A stretch of DNA of 64,000 nt from Parageobacillus sp. KH3-4. Its GTDB lineage: Bacteria; Bacillota; Bacilli; Bacillales; Anoxybacillaceae. Below the pieces are notes generated by a model. The model searched no databases. It was not told the DNA's origin and saw nothing but the letters and a program-made list of their open reading frames with translations. Positions 62,001-64,000 of the stretch are shown here, in pieces. The first letter of the stretch is position 1. Each line of letters opens with the position of its first letter. The stretch covers positions 902,001-966,000 of the forward strand of contig NZ_AP025627.1 of the NCBI RefSeq assembly GCF_022846435.1, in the 5' to 3' direction. The position numbers were made by a program, and so were the translations under genes.

Positions 62001-63296
62001 ATGCTGTTTGCTTCAGAACCGCTTTCTGTTCGGATGAGACCGAGAAACATCGATGAGATTGTCGGGCAGCAACATATTATCGGCCCGCATACCGCGTTAT
62101 ACAAAATGATCAAAAACGGCCACGTTCCTTCGCTTCTTTTATATGGAGAGCCGGGAGTGGGGAAAACGTCGTTGGCGCATGCGATTGCTGGAACCGTGCA
62201 ACGCGATTTTTTTGCGATTAATGCTACGTCTTCGGGGAAAAAAGAGATGGAAGAAGTAGTGGAAACAGCGAAACTGACAGGCAATGTTATTTTATTTATT
62301 GATGAAATTCATCGTTTTAACAAGGCGCAGCAAGATTATTTGCTTCCCCACATCGAGCAAGGGTTGATTACGCTCATCGGCGCAACGACGGAAAATCCGT
62401 TTCATGAAGTAAATCCGGCTATCCGCAGCCGCTGCGGGCAAATTAAGCAGCTAAAGCGGCTTGAGCCGGTCGATATTCTTGTGCTTTTGCGCCGGGCTTT
62501 GCATGATCGCGACAGGGGATTAGGAGCGCTTTCGATTGACATGGAAGAGCGGCTGCTTTCCATGATCGCGGAAGCGTCAGGCGGGGATGCCCGTTTAGCG
62601 TTGAATTTATTGGAAACAATCATATATGCTTCGCGGAAGGGCGACGGCTCCATCCATGTTGATGAGCAGACGGTAAGAGAGTGCGTAGAAAATCGAGGTT
62701 TTACCCATGATAAGAAAGGGGATACGTATTATTCGCTTTTATCCGCGTTTCAAAAAAGCGTTCGCGGCAGCGATGTGGACGCGGCGTTGCATTATTTAGC
62801 GCGTTTGTTAGAAGGCGGGGATTTGGCCGCTGTTTGCCGACGGCTGCTTGTGATTGCGTACGAAGATATCGGGCTGGCAAATCCGATGATGGGCGTGAAA
62901 GTACAGGCAGCGATTGCGGCGGTGGAGCGATTGGGGCTTCCTGAAGCGAGAATTCCGCTGGCAGTTGTTACGATTGAGCTGTGTTTGAGCGCAAAATCGA
63001 ATTCTGCCTATAAGGCGCTTGATGCGGCGATTCATGATGTGCGCAACGGAAAAATCGGGGACATTCCTGATCATTTAAAAGATGCCCATTATAAAGGCGC
63101 AAGCGTGCTAGGCCATGGAAAAGGGTATCAATATCCGCATGATTATCCGAATGGCTGGGTTTTTCAACAATATTTGCCAAACGAGTTGTTAGGAGTAAAA
63201 TATTATTCACCAAAGGAAAATGGAGACGAAAGATATTACGCGAAAGTATATGAACGATTAGAACAGTTAAAACAACAAAGTCATTTTCGAAAATGA
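62001..63296 (+). CDS. rarA: Replication-associated recombination protein RarA (MgsA)
   Basis: AAA+ ATPase acting at stalled forks, 431 residues. N-terminus MLFASEPLSVRMRPRNIDEIVGQQH; Walker A GEPGVGKTS near 52; Walker [16 protein letters not shown] near 100; GATTENPF sensor; C-terminal tetramerisation domain with AYEDIGLANP. ATG 62001 follows AGGG by six bases; ATG 61995 is the alternative. Confidence 0.94.
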   Translation: MLFASEPLSVRMRPRNIDEIVGQQHIIGPHTALYKMIKNGHVPSLLLYGEPGVGKTSLAHAIAGTVQRDFFAINATSSGKKEMEEVVETAKLTGNVILFIDEIHRFNKAQQDYLLPHIEQGLITLIGATTENPFHEVNPAIRSRCGQIKQLKRLEPVDILVLLRRALHDRDRGLGALSIDMEERLLSMIAEASGGDARLALNLLETIIYASRKGDGSIHVDEQTVRECVENRGFTHDKKGDTYYSLLSAFQKSVRGSDVDAALHYLARLLEGGDLAAVCRRLLVIAYEDIGLANPMMGVKVQAAIAAVERLGLPEARIPLAVVTIELCLSAKSNSAYKALDAAIHDVRNGKIGDIPDHLKDAHYKGASVLGHGKGYQYPHDYPNGWVFQQYLPNELLGVKYYSPKENGDERYYAKVYERLEQLKQQSHFRK

Positions 63297-63356
63297 AGGA
63301 AACGAAATTTTATGATATAATGACAATCGGTTTATTTATATAATTGAGGTGAGAGT

Positions 63357-64000
63357 ATGGCCCATTCTCATCACGAACATGCGCACGTTCTTCAATGGGG
63401 AATTTTTTTTGCTGGATTATTGATTATGTCGTTTGGCATCGTATTAACGATTAAAGCGGATCTCGGATGCGCACCGTGGGATGTGCTGCATATCGGATTA
63501 TATCGGAAATTCGGCTTGACGATTGGAACGTGGTCGATTATTGTCGGTGTTGCGATTTTAGCGGCTTCTGCTTTGCTTTTAAAGCAATTTCCGAGAATTG
63601 GCGCTTTTCTCAATATGATTTTTGTCGGCATTTTTATTGATTTATATATGATGATTCCTTATTTGCAAACTCCCGAAACGTTGATTGGAAAATTAGTTAT
63701 GCTGCTTGTCGGAATTGTGATTACGGGCTATGGAATGGGAATATATATCTCAGCTAATATGGGAGCAGGCCCGCGCGACAGTTTAATGCTTGCATTAACG
63801 GAGCTAACAGGTTGGAAAGTGCAAAATGTCCGGATCGCGATGGAAGGATTGGTTCTCTTTTTCGGCTGGGTTTTAGGAGGACCAGTATCGATAGGAACGT
63901 TAATATTTTGCGTTATGATTGGATCTGTAGCCGGCATTGCTTTGCCGCAATGCCGGCGCGCGACAGAGCGGATGTTAATAAGGCCAATTCATGTAAGAAC
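63357..64000 (+). CDS. YitT/YczE-family membrane protein (3' end outside window)
   Basis: At least 214 residues, open to the window end. Begins MAHSHHEHAHVLQWG, then about five membrane helices with the family loops KADLGCAPWDVLHIGLYRKFGLTIGTWSIIVG and GMGIYISANMGAGPRDSLM. This matches the YczE/YyaS/YitT group; function unknown. GAGGTGAG precedes the ATG. Confidence 0.8.
   Translation, partial: MAHSHHEHAHVLQWGIFFAGLLIMSFGIVLTIKADLGCAPWDVLHIGLYRKFGLTIGTWSIIVGVAILAASALLLKQFPRIGAFLNMIFVGIFIDLYMMIPYLQTPETLIGKLVMLLVGIVITGYGMGIYISANMGAGPRDSLMLALTELTGWKVQNVRIAMEGLVLFFGWVLGGPVSIGTLIFCVMIGSVAGIALPQCRRATERMLIRPIHVR

Noticed and set aside
61694-62056. Open frame of 120 codons before rarA
   Set aside because: It overlaps the start of rarA in another frame, has no good ribosome site and shows no recognisable domain.

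Overview
The window is chromosomal DNA of a spore-forming, low-to-moderate-GC Gram-positive bacterium. Gene order and protein content (spoIIB-maf-radC-mreBCD-minCD-spoIVFAB-rplU-prp-rpmA-spo0B-obg-pheBA; niaR-nifS/nadBCA-safA; bofC-ruvAB-queA-tgt-yajC-spoVB-secDF; recJ-apt-rel-dtd-hisS-aspS-6S RNA-tcdA) match the Bacillaceae core backbone. Sequence style points to the thermophilic Geobacillus/Parageobacillus group. That assignment is an inference from protein sequence and GC-rich wobble usage, not a database result.

Layout. 1-7858: a type IV pilus operon (pilB, T, C, prepilin pilA, pilD, M, N, O and a frameshifted second prepilin) sits where Bacillus subtilis has only comC. 7968-20905: sporulation, cell-shape, division and ribosomal genes, ending with phenylalanine genes. 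20928-30357: NAD biosynthesis (repressor niaR and desulfurase nifS divergent from nadB-nadC-nadA, with nadE nearby), interleaved with spore-coat genes (safA, a CotS-like kinase, a YhcN/CoxA-type lipoprotein). 30469-31882: yebC and bofC. About 31960-35640: an AT-rich mobile insertion of Tn554-like type between bofC and ruvA. It holds a frameshifted tyrosine recombinase, a TnpC-like protein, inverted repeat arrays around a frataxin-like fra gene, an IS6-type terminal repeat, and a small leader-like ORF with a terminator. 35701-44933: ruvAB, tRNA queuosine genes, yajC, spoVB and secDF. 45064-55673: recJ, apt, rel, dtd, a T-box-controlled hisS-aspS operon, 6S RNA and tcdA. 55709-61375: an RsfA-like regulator, a transposase remnant, and a divergent swrC-type RND pump with its TetR regulator yerO. 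62001-64000: rarA and a truncated YitT/YczE-like membrane protein.

How it works together. Many genes serve three programmes: spore formation (spoIIB, spoIVFA/B, spo0B, safA, bofC, spoVB, rsfA), growth and shape (mre, min, obg, sec), and stress/translation control (rel, T-box, 6S RNA, L21 leader). The most notable signals are these: an overlapping GAC/CAC specifier in the hisS-aspS T-box; the composite mobile element with inverted 16-bp repeat arrays and an orphan leader/attenuator; a prepilin gene broken by several homopolymer indels; and a duplicated operator region between swrC and yerO.
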